Below the pieces are notes generated by a model, which saw only the letters and a list, made by a program, of their open reading frames with translations, was not told the origin of the DNA and did not search any database. Below, one piece after another: positions 16,639-23,956 of a DNA stretch of 33,900 bases. How positions within the stretch are numbered: position 1 is the stretch's first letter; the number at the start of each line of letters is the position of its first letter. The DNA comes from UBA3537 sp965658025 (lineage in GTDB: Bacteria; Bacteroidota; Bacteroidia; Flavobacteriales; Flavobacteriaceae): contig CBFHQL010000019.1 of NCBI GenBank assembly GCA_965658025.1, positions 1 through 33,900 on the forward strand. The letters are read 5' to 3'. The position numbers and the translations under genes are program-made.

Positions 16639-18066
16639 TTATACAGACAATTTTTTTGTCAAATCTTCAACGTATTTTCGGAACTGTTTGTCTGTAGAAG
16701 AAAGGTTGTCTACAGTCTTGCAAGCGTGAAGAACGGTTGCATGATCGCGCTGTCCAATTTGAGAGCCAATACTTGCCAGTGAAGCTTTGGTAAATTTTTT
16801 CGCAAAGAACATCGCTAACTGTCGTGCCTGAACGATATGTCTTTTTCTTGTTTTGGATTGAAGGGTGTCCACATCCATTTGGAAGTAGTCTGAAACGACT
16901 TTTTGAATATAGTCGATCGAAACTTCTCGTTTGGTGTTTTTTACAAATTTCTCTACGATTTCTTTAGCCAGCGAAAGTGTAATTTCTTTCTTATTAAAGG
17001 AAGATTGTGCAATTAAAGAAATGATAGCACCTTCTAGCTCGCGTACATTAGTTTTGATGTTTTTGGCCACATATTCTACAATGTCGTCTTGCATTTCAAC
17101 ACCATCTCTGTAGAGTTTGTTTTTAATGATTGAAACACGAGTTTCAAAATCTGGTTTCTGAAGTTCAGCAGAAAGCCCCCATTTAAATCTAGACAAAAGG
17201 CGCTGTTCGATATCTTGCATGTCTACAGGTGCCTTGTCACTCGTCAAAATGACTTGTTTTCCGTTTTGATGCAAATGATTAAAAATGTGAAAAAATACAT
17301 CTTGAGTTCCCGATTTTCCAGAAAGGAATTGAACATCATCAATGATGAGCACATCAATGATTTGATAAAAATGAATAAAATCGTTTCGGTTGTTCTTTTT
17401 TACGGACTCTATATACTGTTGTGTAAATTTCTCTGCAGAGATATACAACACTGTTTTCTCTGGATATTTGTCTTTAATATCTACACCAATAGCATGAGCC
17501 AAGTGTGTTTTTCCTAATCCTACACCACCAAAAATAAGCAGCGGATTGAAAGAGGTTCCACCGGGCTTATTGGCTACAGCAATTCCTGCATTTCTGGCCA
17601 ATCTATTCGAATCTCCTTCGAGGAAGTTCTCAAATGTATAAATAGGATTCAGTTGAGATTCAATTTTTACATTTCTTATTCCAGGAATGATGAATGGATT
17701 TTTGAGCTCGGGATTTTTATTTTTTAAGGGGATATCAGCGCGCTGAGACTTTATTGCCGAGCGGTTTGCACTAGGAATTTTTTCTGTAAAAGGTTGCTTG
17801 TTGCCATAAGTGTTTTCCATCTTGATGATGTATACTAGTTTGGCATCTTCCCCCAATTCTTTCGTTAATGCAACTTTAAGAATCTTTACATAGTGTTCTT
17901 CCAACCACTCATAGAAAAATTTACTTGGAACTTGAATGCTTAGCGCTTGGTCTGCTAATTTAACTGCGACAATGGGTTCAAACCATGTTTTGTATGCTTG
18001 AGGTTGAATGTTGTCTTTGATAAAATTAAGACAGTTTCCCCATACCGATTGCGCAGTGTTATTCAT
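16639..18066 (-). CDS. dnaA: Chromosomal replication initiator DnaA
   Basis: DnaA binds oriC and opens it. The 475-residue protein has all four domains. The N-terminal DnaB-interacting part (1-80) contains AYKTWFEPI, and a basic linker covers about 85-140. The AAA+ core has Walker A GGVGLGKT (180-187), Walker B LIIDD (240-244) and the arginine-finger region QRLLSRFKWGL. The C-terminal helix-turn-helix carries the signature IGQRDHATVLHACKTV. dnaN does not follow, and I find no cluster of TTATCCACA boxes nearby, so this locus need not be the origin. An imperfect palindrome in the leader (18081-18103) might matter for control. Confidence 0.97.
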   Translation of the reverse strand: MNNTAQSVWGNCLNFIKDNIQPQAYKTWFEPIVAVKLADQALSIQVPSKFFYEWLEEHYVKILKVALTKELGEDAKLVYIIKMENTYGNKQPFTEKIPSANRSAIKSQRADIPLKNKNPELKNPFIIPGIRNVKIESQLNPIYTFENFLEGDSNRLARNAGIAVANKPGGTSFNPLLIFGGVGLGKTHLAHAIGVDIKDKYPEKTVLYISAEKFTQQYIESVKKNNRNDFIHFYQIIDVLIIDDVQFLSGKSGTQDVFFHIFNHLHQNGKQVILTSDKAPVDMQDIEQRLLSRFKWGLSAELQKPDFETRVSIIKNKLYRDGVEMQDDIVEYVAKNIKTNVRELEGAIISLIAQSSFNKKEITLSLAKEIVEKFVKNTKREVSIDYIQKVVSDYFQMDVDTLQSKTRKRHIVQARQLAMFFAKKFTKASLASIGSQIGQRDHATVLHACKTVDNLSSTDKQFRKYVEDLTKKLSV

Positions 18067-18080
18067 TGTTAATGTAAAAA

Positions 18081-18103
18081 TTTTAGTTAGTTAGAGACTA
18101 AAA
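18081..18103 (-). promoter_or_regulatory. Leader hairpin upstream of dnaA
   Basis: TTTTAGT (18081-18087) and ACTAAAA (18097-18103) form a 7-bp inverted repeat with a 9-nt loop, 15 nt upstream of the dnaA ATG. It could be an mRNA hairpin or a protein-binding site. A run of seven G follows at 18116-18122. No known role. Confidence 0.3.
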
Positions 18104-18246
18104 ATTGAAACACTTGGGGGGGTGCTGGTTATTTTTTTGTCTGTCACAAATATGTGAACAAAATTTCTAAAAAAAAAATTAAAATTGCAGGAAATTTTAT
18201 TTTTTTTTCGCTTAAATTAAGCACCCTTAAATATATACATTTTTTC

Positions 18247-18645
18247 ATGAAAAGTCACCAAACAAAAGTTAAAGTCCGCTACGGTGAAACAGACCAAATG
18301 GGGGTTGTTTATCATGGAAATTACGCTCAATATTTTGAAATTGGAAGAATTGAATGGCTGTCCTCTTTGGGTGTTTCATACAAAGATATGGAAGCCCAAG
18401 GCATTATGCTTCCCGTTGTTGTTTTAAATATAAACTACAGTAAACCAGCACTTTATGAAGATGTTTTAGTTATAAAAACAACTTTGATAAAGCCACCAAA
18501 AGTATCCATTGAGTTTGAATACGAGCTTAAAAACGAACAAGGAGAGCTCTTGACCACGGCCTATACAAAACTAGTTTTTGTGGACACTAAAACACGTTTG
18601 CCGATGCGTTGCCCGGATTTTTTTTTAGACAAAATGCAGAATTAA
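18247..18645 (+). CDS. Acyl-CoA thioesterase, YbgC/4HBT family
   Basis: From the ATG at 18247 the protein has 132 residues, the usual size of a single hotdog-fold thioesterase; the in-frame ATG at 18154 would add a 31-residue A/T-rich tail with no family match. The motif YGETDQMGVVYHGNYAQYFEIGR (cut here across residues 11-33) holds the catalytic Asp and the Y-H-x-x-Y pattern of 4-hydroxybenzoyl-CoA thioesterase relatives. These enzymes hydrolyse short or aromatic acyl-CoAs; the substrate is unknown. It is divergent from dnaA and its stop overlaps that of yigZ by 4 nt, tail to tail. Confidence 0.9.
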   Translation: MKSHQTKVKVRYGETDQMGVVYHGNYAQYFEIGRIEWLSSLGVSYKDMEAQGIMLPVVVLNINYSKPALYEDVLVIKTTLIKPPKVSIEFEYELKNEQGELLTTAYTKLVFVDTKTRLPMRCPDFFLDKMQN

Positions 18646-19259
18646 TCGTTTAAAATTTCAAGTTCAATTTTGTGATGCGCTTCAAACGCAGTCTTCACCA
18701 ATTTTAAATCTCTTTTTTTGACCGAAATTTTTACCCAACATTCCATTTCTTGGTACTGTTCCGTGATTTTTAAATCAAATTTTTTCACAATACGCATCAC
18801 GAAACTCAGTTCGTTGTATGAAAAATGAATTTTAATCGTTTTTTTAATGAAATGGGTAATTATTTTAGTCGTATCCAAACTTTGTTTTGCGGTCTTTTTA
18901 TAAGCTGCAATAAGTCCTCCTACGCCCAGTTTAGTGCCACCAAAATAACGCACCACTACGACCAAAGTGTTGGTCAATGCTTTGGCTTGTAGCTGTCCTA
19001 ATATAGGCATACCTGCACTGTTATTGGGTTCTCCATCATCCGATACTTTATAGTGTTCTCCACATGCTCCTAGTCTATAGGCATAGCAAAAATGCCCAGC
19101 TGTACGGTGTTTCTCTCTGAGTTCGGTGATGTGTTTTTGGACATCCGACACATTTTGAATAGGATACGCATAACCAAAAAATTTACTTCCCTTGTCTTTA
19201 TATAGAAGCTCATCCGAAGCACATTCAATCGATTTATACTCAAGAATTTCTTCACTCAT
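18642..19259 (-). CDS. YigZ/IMPACT (UPF0029) family protein
   Basis: The 205-residue protein has the N-terminal IMPACT domain with GSKFFGYAYPI, the signature RTAGHFCYAYRLG, SDDGEPNNSAGMPIL and VVVRYFGGTKLGVGGLIAAY (about residues 100-122). A C-terminal DUF1949 ferredoxin-like domain follows. Eukaryotic IMPACT modulates the Gcn2 kinase; the role of bacterial YigZ is unclear and may involve nucleic-acid or translation factor binding. It starts directly after the ribD stop on the same strand, so they are likely co-transcribed. Confidence 0.92.
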   Translation of the reverse strand: MSEEILEYKSIECASDELLYKDKGSKFFGYAYPIQNVSDVQKHITELREKHRTAGHFCYAYRLGACGEHYKVSDDGEPNNSAGMPILGQLQAKALTNTLVVVVRYFGGTKLGVGGLIAAYKKTAKQSLDTTKIITHFIKKTIKIHFSYNELSFVMRIVKKFDLKITEQYQEMECWVKISVKKRDLKLVKTAFEAHHKIELEILND

Positions 19260-20276
19260 CTAATGATTAATTTTTTCATTTGTATAAATGAGTAACTCGT
19301 CTTCTGCACTATTTTTCTTAAATTTTGGTTTTGCTTCAAACACAGGGGCCTTCAATCCTTCATCAAACACAATATTTCCTTTGAATACTCTTATTTCGTC
19401 CCATAAATTTTCATCTATAAAATGTTGAAGTGTCTTTTGTCCTCCTTCAACGAGTACTGAAAGGATACTCATATCATGTAGTTTTGCACACAATTGTTGT
19501 GCACTATTTTTCTTAAAGTCTATATGCTCAGGGGTGAGGACAATGGTTTGTGCTTTATCATCAAATACGGCCGCTGATTTTGGTAAATTCCCTTTGTGGT
19601 CGACCACAACACGGATGGGGTTTCTACCGAAAACCATTCTTGTAGTCAACCTTGGGTTGTCTTCTAAAACAGTATTTCCGCCCACCAAAATCGCATGTTC
19701 TTCCGAACGCCACTGGTGTACCAATTGACGTGATTCAGGCGTACTGATCCAAACGGGTTTTTTAGTGCCTTTTGTGAGTGGCGCGATATAGCCATTTTTT
19801 GTTTCCGCCCATTTTAGTATAATATAAGGACGCTTTTTGTTCTGAAAAGTAAAAAAACGTCGGTGGTGTGTACTACAAAGTTCTTCTTCTACACCCACAA
19901 TCACCGTACAACCAGCAGATTCCAAAGCAGCTATCCCTTTTCCACTCACTTTTTTATTGGTGTCTACACATCCAATAACAACTCTGGGTATTTTATGCTC
20001 AATAATAAGGGTTGTGCAAGGAGGTGTTTTTCCATGATGACAACAGGGCTCTAAACTTACATACAAGGTCGATTTTTCTAAAAGTGTTTTGTCCTTTACC
20101 GATGCAACAGCATTCACTTCGGCATGAGCACCGCCATAGGCACTGGTGTGCCCTTCACCAATGATTTTGTTCTTGTAAACAATAACACAACCCACAGCTG
20201 GATTTGGAGCGGCAGTGCCCAATGCATTTTTGGCAATTGCAATACAACGTTTTATGTATGTTGAATCTTTGATGAT
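19260..20276 (-). CDS. ribD: Riboflavin biosynthesis deaminase/reductase RibD, non-ATG start
   Basis: RibD performs the deamination and side-chain reduction steps from the GTP-derived pyrimidine to 5-amino-6-ribitylaminouracil phosphate. The deaminase domain has the zinc site HAEVNAV and PCCHHGKTPPCT. The reductase domain has KWAETKNGYIA, VGGNTVLEDNPRLTTR and SVLVEGGQKTLQHFID. The conserved N-terminus YIKRCIAIAKNALGTAAPNP lies partly upstream of the only TTG codon (20222), and between it and the in-frame stop at 20286-20288 there is no ATG, GTG or TTG. I therefore place the start tentatively at ATC (20276 or 20273). A promoter at 20322-20350 leaves about 40 nt of leader. If TTG is used, the CDS is 19260-20222 and loses the first helix. 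Confidence 0.88.
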   Translation of the reverse strand: MIKDSTYIKRCIAIAKNALGTAAPNPAVGCVIVYKNKIIGEGHTSAYGGAHAEVNAVASVKDKTLLEKSTLYVSLEPCCHHGKTPPCTTLIIEHKIPRVVIGCVDTNKKVSGKGIAALESAGCTVIVGVEEELCSTHHRRFFTFQNKKRPYIILKWAETKNGYIAPLTKGTKKPVWISTPESRQLVHQWRSEEHAILVGGNTVLEDNPRLTTRMVFGRNPIRVVVDHKGNLPKSAAVFDDKAQTIVLTPEHIDFKKNSAQQLCAKLHDMSILSVLVEGGQKTLQHFIDENLWDEIRVFKGNIVFDEGLKAPVFEAKPKFKKNSAEDELLIYTNEKINH

Positions 20277-20321
20277 GAAAAACTTTTAATTTCAATGACG
20301 ATATACGTATCTTCGAAACTA

Positions 20322-20350
20322 CAAAAATAAGATTAATTGCGCGGATACAA
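20322..20350 (-). promoter_or_regulatory. Promoter of ribD (TTG-N18-TATTTTTG)
   Basis: On the minus strand TTG (20348-20350) and TATTTTTG (20322-20329) are 18 nt apart, a good Bacteroidota promoter. Transcription should start near 20315. The short leader excludes a full FMN riboswitch. Confidence 0.65.
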
Positions 20351-20353
20351 ATC

Positions 20354-20833
20354 ATGCAAATTAGAGAAATCAAAAAGGAGGATAATCCTCAAATTGAATC
20401 GGTCATTAGGTCTGTTTTTTTAGAACTAAATCTCCCACTGAAAGGAACTGCCTATGCAGACCCCGAGACTTCAATGATGTTTGAAGCTTATGACGTTTCG
20501 CGATCTGTTTATTTCGTGCTTGAGTCTGAGGGAGAAATTTTGGGTGGTGCAGGAATAAAACCGCTTAAAAATTATGATGAAACAGTTTGCGAACTTCAAA
20601 AAATGTATGCCTTGCCCAAAATGAGAGGTCAGGGGATAGGACAAAAATTGATGAATCGTTGTTTGAATGCTGCCCATTCTTTTGGTTTTAAGCAGTGTTA
20701 TTTAGAAACTACTCCAGAGCTCAAAGCGGCCATCAAACTGTACAAACGTAATGGTTTTTTGGAAATTGATGCTCAACTTGGCGACACCGGCCACCACAGT
20801 TGTGGCGTTTGGATGATAAAAAAATTAACATGA
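20354..20833 (+). CDS. GNAT family N-acetyltransferase
   Basis: The 159-residue protein has a single GNAT domain: beta strand GEILGGAGIKPL, then the acetyl-CoA pyrophosphate loop MRGQGIGQKLMNRCLNAA (about residues 93-110), and the C-terminal AAIKLYKRNGFLEI. It transfers an acetyl group from acetyl-CoA to an unidentified amine. Its stop overlaps the prmC start by 4 nt (ATGA at 20830-20833), so both are translated from one mRNA. Acting on a ribosomal or release-factor substrate would suit this context but is only a guess. Confidence 0.9.
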   Translation: MQIREIKKEDNPQIESVIRSVFLELNLPLKGTAYADPETSMMFEAYDVSRSVYFVLESEGEILGGAGIKPLKNYDETVCELQKMYALPKMRGQGIGQKLMNRCLNAAHSFGFKQCYLETTPELKAAIKLYKRNGFLEIDAQLGDTGHHSCGVWMIKKLT

Positions 20834-21672
20834 ACCTTCGTACATTAAAAGCGTATTTTAATCAGCAATTAGAGCTTTATCCTGAAACAGAACGTTTGGT
20901 TTTTTTTCAACGGTTGTGTGCGGCATATCTCAATTTAAAACCTTATCAGCTTGTACTAAATTATGACAAAGAAGTTTCCAATACTGTTAAAAATTCTTTT
21001 GAGTACGCCCTAAATCGTCTTAAAGATCATGAGCCCATTCAGTATATCTTAGGCGAAACCTATTTTTTTGGGCTCACGTTATCGGTTACTCCTTCCGTAC
21101 TCATTCCTCGCCCAGAAACCGAAGAACTTGTGGCTTGGGTTTTAGCACATTTCAAATCAAATGATGCACCAACAATTTTAGATTTAGGGACTGGGTCGGG
21201 CTGTATCGCCATTGCACTCGCCAAAGCACTGCCCAATGCTCAGGTTTTTGCTTTGGATGTTAGCGCTGAGGCCTTGGAAGTTGCACGAACCAATGCGCAG
21301 AAAAATGATGTTTCAATCAATTTTATTGAAGCCAATATGCTCAATTGGGTTAGCAATCAACATTTTGATGTAATCTTATCGAACCCCCCATATGTCACTA
21401 AAAAGGAACAAGCCCAAATGAAAGAAAATGTATTGGTTCATGAGCCCCATTTGGCCTTGTTTGTAGCCAATGAATCCCCCCTTATTTTTTATAAGGCACT
21501 AAAAAATATCGCTCAAAAAAATCTAAAACCCAATGGGTTTTGTTTTGCTGAACTGAATGAACATTTTGGCAACGAAACAAAAGCGCTTTTTGATGCGTAC
21601 CAGTTCAAAAATATAATCCTTAAAAAAGACACATTTGGAAAAGATCGAATGCTAAAAGCACAAAAAAAATAA
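20830..21672 (+). CDS. prmC: Release factor glutamine methyltransferase PrmC
   Basis: PrmC methylates the glutamine of the GGQ motif in release factors RF1 and RF2. The ATG at 20830 (280 residues) is chosen because it forms the ATGA overlap with the GNAT gene and matches the usual length. The N-terminal helical domain (1-85) is followed by IPRPETEEL, the SAM loop ILDLGTGSGCIAIAL (about 116-130) and the catalytic NPPY at 185-188. Release factor 3 (prfC) lies 2 kb away, so two termination factors are near each other but on opposite strands. Confidence 0.95.
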   Translation: MNLRTLKAYFNQQLELYPETERLVFFQRLCAAYLNLKPYQLVLNYDKEVSNTVKNSFEYALNRLKDHEPIQYILGETYFFGLTLSVTPSVLIPRPETEELVAWVLAHFKSNDAPTILDLGTGSGCIAIALAKALPNAQVFALDVSAEALEVARTNAQKNDVSINFIEANMLNWVSNQHFDVILSNPPYVTKKEQAQMKENVLVHEPHLALFVANESPLIFYKALKNIAQKNLKPNGFCFAELNEHFGNETKALFDAYQFKNIILKKDTFGKDRMLKAQKK

Positions 21673-21756
21673 ACCTATTTTCGTGTTTTTTACCGCAATG
21701 TATTGGTCTGATTTTATTATTTTAGTAGTCACAAAACCGCTGGGACATTTATACCA

Positions 21757-23748
21757 ATGACAGATAAAGAAATAATCATTCAACTTCGAGAAGAACTCAG
21801 ACAGCACAATTACAAATATTATGTGTTGGACACCCCCAGTATTTCAGATTATGACTTTGACATGAAGTTGAAACAACTTCAAACCTTAGAGGCACAACAC
21901 CCTGAATTTTATGATCCTAATTCGCCAACACTTCGTGTAGGGGGTGCGGTCACTAAAAACTTTCAAACGGTGGTTCATGCGCAACGCATGTATTCTTTGG
22001 ATAATTCCTATTCCAAAGAGGATTTATTAGACTGGGAAAACCGCATCAAAAAAATGGTCGACGGCCCTATTGAGTACACTTGTGAGCTAAAATATGACGG
22101 TGCATCCATCAGTATAACGTACAAGAATGGCACTCTTTTTCAAGCCCTTACAAGAGGTGATGGTACCCAGGGCGATGACGTAACCGCCAACATCAAAACC
22201 ATAAAATCTGTCCCTCTAAAACTTCAAGGGGACTATCCTGAAACCTTTGAAATTCGAGGGGAGATTGTATTGCCCTTTGAAGGGTTTAATGCCATGAATA
22301 AGGAACGTATTGCCGCCGGTGAAGACCCCTATAAAAATCCTAGAAATACGGCCTCTGGAAGTCTAAAATTGCAAGACAGTAGTGAAGTGGCCAAACGTCC
22401 TTTGGATTGTCTTTTGTACAGTATTGTTGGGGAACATACAGGGATTTCATCCCAATTTGACAACTTAAAAAAAGCTCGTGCTTGGGGCTTTAAAGTACCC
22501 AACGAAGCCCAATGTGTGTCTTCTATTGACGAGGTTTTGAAATTTATAGCGCATTGGGACACTGCGCGCCATGATTTACCATACGAAATTGATGGTATTG
22601 TAGTGAAAGTCAACGACTTGCAACAACAAGCCGAATTGGGCTATACCGCCAAGGCACCACGTTGGGCCATGGCGTACAAATTTAAAGCCGAGCAAGTTTC
22701 AACCTTGCTCAATCATATTTCGTATCAAGTGGGGCGTACGGGTGCTATTACTCCTGTGGCCAACCTTGAACCTGTAGCATTGGCAGGAACTATAGTCAAA
22801 CGGGCCTCTTTACACAATGCTGATCAAATTGAAAAATTGGACGTGCGTTTGGGCGATACAGTTTTTGTTGAAAAAGGTGGGGAAATCATCCCCAAAATTA
22901 TGGGTGTAGACCTTTCAAAACGACCAACAACCTCTGTGCCAACAGAGTATATTTCGGAATGTCCAGAATGCCAAACCCCACTAACAAGAACGGAAGGCGA
23001 GGCGCAACATTATTGCCCTAATACTTTGGGGTGTGCACCGCAAATTATAGGCCGAATTCAACACTATATTTCTCGAAAAGCACTGGATATAGAAGGGCTA
23101 GGCGGCGAAACGGTGGCCTTGTTGGTCAATGCAGGGCTAATTAAAGACGCTGCAGATTTATATACTTTAAGTATTGAAGATGTTTTGCCACTAGAACGGA
23201 TGGCACAAAAAAGTGCTGAAAATCTGATTAGCGGGATAGAACGCTCCAAAAATATTCCTTTTGAGCGGGTGCTTTTTGGTTTAGGGATCCGCTATGTTGG
23301 GGAAACTGTGGCCAAAACCTTGGCCAAACACTACAAAAGCGTGGGTGGACTTTCTGAAGCTACCGTAGAAGCGTTAGAAGCTATTGACGAAATTGGAATT
23401 AAAATTGCCGAAAGCGTTTATGCCTTTTTCCGTGATGACCATAGTATTCGTTTGGTTTCTCGATTGGTGGGTTATGGACTACAACTCCAATTGTCTGAAG
23501 ACGCTATGGCCAATCAAACTACTTTGTTGGCAGGAGACCGTATTGTGGTGTCTGGGGTTTTTGAAAGCATTTCCCGAAACGAACTTAAAGCCCTAATTGA
23601 AGCCAATGGGGGTAAAGTGGTCAGTTCTATTTCTGCAAAAACAAGTTATGTGGTGGCTGGTGCCAATATGGGCCCCAGCAAACGCCAAAAAGCAGAACAA
23701 CTTAATGTACCAATCTTAAGCGAGCAAGAGTTTTTGGATAAGGTTTAA
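21757..23748 (+). CDS. ligA: NAD-dependent DNA ligase LigA
   Basis: LigA seals nicks during replication and repair. The 663-residue protein is complete. It has domain Ia with the tyrosines HNYKYYVLDTPSISDYDFD, and the adenylation domain with Lys112 in CELKYDGASI and GDGTQGDDVTANIKTI. It also has the OB fold with QVGRTGAITPVANLEPV, a four-cysteine zinc finger (Cys402, 405, 420, 426), helix-hairpin-helix repeats around residues 440-565 and a BRCT domain from about 587. It follows prmC by 84 nt. No clear terminator is seen; the repeat-rich stretch 23829-23923 follows. Confidence 0.97.
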   Translation: MTDKEIIIQLREELRQHNYKYYVLDTPSISDYDFDMKLKQLQTLEAQHPEFYDPNSPTLRVGGAVTKNFQTVVHAQRMYSLDNSYSKEDLLDWENRIKKMVDGPIEYTCELKYDGASISITYKNGTLFQALTRGDGTQGDDVTANIKTIKSVPLKLQGDYPETFEIRGEIVLPFEGFNAMNKERIAAGEDPYKNPRNTASGSLKLQDSSEVAKRPLDCLLYSIVGEHTGISSQFDNLKKARAWGFKVPNEAQCVSSIDEVLKFIAHWDTARHDLPYEIDGIVVKVNDLQQQAELGYTAKAPRWAMAYKFKAEQVSTLLNHISYQVGRTGAITPVANLEPVALAGTIVKRASLHNADQIEKLDVRLGDTVFVEKGGEIIPKIMGVDLSKRPTTSVPTEYISECPECQTPLTRTEGEAQHYCPNTLGCAPQIIGRIQHYISRKALDIEGLGGETVALLVNAGLIKDAADLYTLSIEDVLPLERMAQKSAENLISGIERSKNIPFERVLFGLGIRYVGETVAKTLAKHYKSVGGLSEATVEALEAIDEIGIKIAESVYAFFRDDHSIRLVSRLVGYGLQLQLSEDAMANQTTLLAGDRIVVSGVFESISRNELKALIEANGGKVVSSISAKTSYVVAGANMGPSKRQKAEQLNVPILSEQEFLDKV

Positions 23749-23828
23749 AATTTCTCAGCACGAAGTTTAGATGTTTTGTTTTATGCCCATTGTGTATATG
23801 TGAAATCATGGTACTTCAACGGGCTTGT

Positions 23829-23923
23829 CTGCCTTTAGGCAGGCTCAGCGGGCTAGTTGGACACGCTCCACTTCGACATGCTCCACTTCGACACGCTCAG
23901 TGGGCTAGTTGGACACGCTCAGC
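23829..23923. repeat. Mosaic of short intergenic repeats between ligA and prfC
   Basis: This GC-richer patch starts with a hairpin CTGCCT-TT-AGGCAG (23829-23842). It then holds two copies of a 26-mer of type GCTCAGYGGGCTAGTTGGAC plus ACGCTC (23843-23868 and 23895-23920, one mismatch). Between them is a tandem pair of the 15-mer CACTTCGACAYGCTC (23869-23883 and 23884-23898). Similar TTCGACA-GCTCAG modules are, from memory, scattered in intergenic regions of many Flavobacteriia, so this is probably a REP-like element. It has no coding potential and no CRISPR spacing. The rest of 23749-23956 shows nothing else. Confidence 0.7.
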
Positions 23924-23956
23924 ATCTACTTCTGTAAGCGATGTGTTGGTGGAGGT

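Noticed and set aside
18154..18246. Upstream in-frame ATG for the thioesterase
   Set aside because: The added 31 residues come from very A/T-rich DNA and precede a complete, normal-length hotdog protein.
18067..18246. Chromosomal origin next to dnaA
   Set aside because: No DnaA-box cluster and no dnaN, gyrB or rpmH neighbour.
20277..20320. FMN riboswitch in front of ribD
   Set aside because: The promoter leaves only about 40 nt of leader, far too short for the six-helix FMN aptamer, and its conserved segments are absent.
23843..23920. Repeats after ligA as a CRISPR array
   Set aside because: Only two 26-mers and a tandem 15-mer pair, with no unique spacers of regular length and no cas genes.
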